The position numbers and the translations under genes are program-made. From Linum tenue (Eukaryota > Streptophyta > Magnoliopsida > Malpighiales > Linaceae), in the NCBI GenBank assembly GCA_946122785.1, contig CAMGYJ010000008.1:3993742-4057741 (forward strand): a stretch of 64,000 nt of DNA, read 5' to 3'. A model generated the notes under the pieces. It made no database searches and had not been told where the DNA came from. It saw only the letters and a list, made by a program, of their open reading frames with translations. The first letter of the stretch is position 1, and the number at the start of each line of letters is the position of its first letter. Below are positions 62,438 to 64,000 of the stretch, in pieces.

Positions 62438-62530
62438 TTGAAAAAAATATCAGTGTCAAGATTTGAACCCGGGTCTCTTCTAACAAGGACAAGAGTCATA
62501 ACCAATAAGACTAAACAAATTTGTTGCATT
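62438..62530 (-). repeat. tRNA-derived SINE-like unit
   Basis: On the minus strand TTTAGTCTTATTGGTTATG (A-box-like) and GGGTTCAAATC (B box) at tRNA-like spacing, followed by a run of T. Confidence 0.45.
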
Positions 62531-62803
62531 TATTTATAAAAAAAACATACAAGAGGCAAAATTCTGAAAATCAAATGACTTTTCCAGCACAGTTAGCTAC
62601 CCCACTAAGTCTTTCTTAAGCATTTTTAGTGTTGGATCTTTGATTATCATTTATTATTATTTTATTTTGACTTCAATAATAATGGTAGTCTATCTTATAA
62701 ATGGAGGATAATCTTAAAACCGCAATCCAAATATCATTTATTCGAATATTGCATATCAAATTACAATATTAAATATATATGTGCACACACAACCACACAT
62801 ATA

Positions 62804-63110
62804 TGGGTCAGACTGGTGTACTCCTGGAGTATATTATACTTCAGGTACTCTTCGTGAGATATCTCTATCTAGACCATGATTTTTAACCGAGTTTGGGGTA
62901 TGATACTCTACCCTAACCTCTAATGGATAAACCACAGGCCCCGATTCTCTAAACTCAAACCCAAAGTTTAATTTAATGGAAAATTATAATTGACCATTGA
63001 GATTGATTGGAGCTCAACAAAGTACATCTAATGTCTAGACCATGTGGAGTATACTATACTCTTGGAGTATACCAGTATACTATACTCCTGTAGTATACCA
63101 GTATGTGTGT
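62804..63110. mobile_element. MITE with GGGTCAGACTGG terminus
   Basis: Begins GGGTCAGACTGGTGTACTCC next to a short TA run and ends in inverted TATACTCC-type repeats (63,045-63,105). The interior contains TACCCTAACCTCTAATGGAT, the same core found in both arms of the 53,190 MITE, although the termini differ. Its first 11 bases equal those of element E1 at 24882. Confidence 0.6.
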
Positions 63111-64000
63111 GTAGTGTTTTCTATCATATTTTGAGTAAAATCAAAAGGTAACTCATACCCTTGGTAAGAAATGGCAATCTAGACTTTGAATTAACCTGAT
63201 TTCGAGACGAGACACTATATTCTAACCCTTGACGAGTGAACTCTAGGTCTTAACTATTTAAATCATAGATCCTAAACCAAGGATTATAAAACCTCATCAG
63301 AGGTTGTACCGAAAAAGTCGGCAGGAGGGTATTTTATGCGAAAACTGTGGTTAACCGTGATTCAGTCGTTTCACAACACTACATAGTGCCTACTGGTTTA
63401 GTCGAACCCCCGGTACGTTAAGGGTTTTCAATCCTTGCCCTAAACACTAAGATTATGCACATAATTTTTTTGATGTATTTTGATGAAACACGACCTTCGA
63501 TTATTGTTTCTAATAAAATTGATCTTAGTATATGAGCTTCATAGAATTAAGACCTAGATTTTAATCTGTAAGGGCTTAAGGTATAGTACCATGTCCCTAG
63601 CTCCGGCCACTAGACATCATTTTCATACTCAGAGTATATCATTCAAGGTCTATATATCATTTCCTTATGTCATTTTCTTAATCAAAATATGATAGAACCA
63701 CCCATACTTATAGTTGTGTTATCCTGCTGGAAAGTCATTTGTTCTAAATGTTAGTTGGTTGGACTGCAGTTTTATCAGGGTTGTATGTTGTTTGAAACAT
63801 TTTGAACTTCATTAGTCCAATATTTTTAGTACTCCTATATTATTTAGGGATAATATCCTATTTTGTGTTGAACTTTGATGTAAATAACAATTTTGGCATG
63901 AACATTCAAATAAGATAGTTTTGTCCGAATTTGAAAGAAATTAACAAATTTGACCCGAAATTTGGGTCGGTTATTAATATTGAGGGTCAAACATTTCTTT
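63111..64000. other. Intergenic, nothing firm
   Basis: AT-rich. 63,200-63,260 is a diverged relative of the MITE core (TTCTAACCCTTGACGAGTGA). No gene. Confidence 0.35.

Overview
This window is nuclear DNA of a flowering plant, most likely a eudicot. The evidence is plant-type telomere-like TTTAGGG repeats, short GT-AG introns in an AT-rich background, plant-only protein families (Agenet, DUF26/ginkbilobin, hevein-barwin PR-4, plant F-box, FAR1/MULE), Ty1/copia elements, Helitron ends and an integrated caulimovirid. I cannot name the species. All exon models are read by eye from splice sites and frame continuity.

Layout. 1-2.28 kb: upstream part of a poorly resolved minus-strand gene. 2.28-9.28 kb: a near full-length endogenous pararetrovirus in which six ORFs are open (virion-associated-protein position, coat, protease-RT-RNase H, transactivator/viroplasmin, movement protein, small ORF), with a 35S-like promoter and a tRNA-Met primer site. 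9.3-14.0 kb: a CACTA end, a Helitron end and a large nested palindrome. 14.05-15.44 kb: a frameshifted F-box gene. 16.5-17.1 kb: a foldback element. 17.77-23.60 kb: a hevein-barwin PR-4-like pseudogene on the minus strand whose intron contains a complete 4,755-bp copia element (18,123-22,877) with two apparently identical 199-bp LTRs.

24.8-28.7 kb holds elements inserted in TA microsatellites, one carrying CDC7-like kinase debris. 29.9-34.3 kb holds a duplicated block with two paralogous small genes of an unrecognised, possibly OB-like family. 36.2-37.4 kb is an Agenet gene. 37.7-39.0 and 42.2-42.8 kb carry telomere-like blocks in opposite orientation, on either side of an intact eight-exon RPA70-like gene (39.6-41.5 kb).

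43.8-49.6 kb is a divergent pair: a complete Mutator-type transposase / FAR1-like protein (minus, 818 aa) and an Ulp1-like protease-fold protein (plus, 402 aa) with Ser where the catalytic Cys is expected. This is the gene content of Ulp1-bearing MULEs. 50.3-52.6 kb is a truncated copia element, 53.2-53.6 kb a perfect MITE in a TA microsatellite, and 53.6-56.0 kb is bounded by two outward-facing Helitron 3' ends. 57.3-57.8 kb is a secreted DUF26 (Gnk2-like) gene. The rest is transposon debris with a PPR fragment and a second microsatellite MITE.

How things work together: the virus ORFs are arranged for one polycistronic pregenomic RNA, with start/stop overlaps suited to transactivator-dependent reinitiation. 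The transposase/Ulp1 pair shares a 0.7-kb bidirectional promoter. Most of the remaining structure records repeated transposition, capture of gene pieces and segmental duplication.
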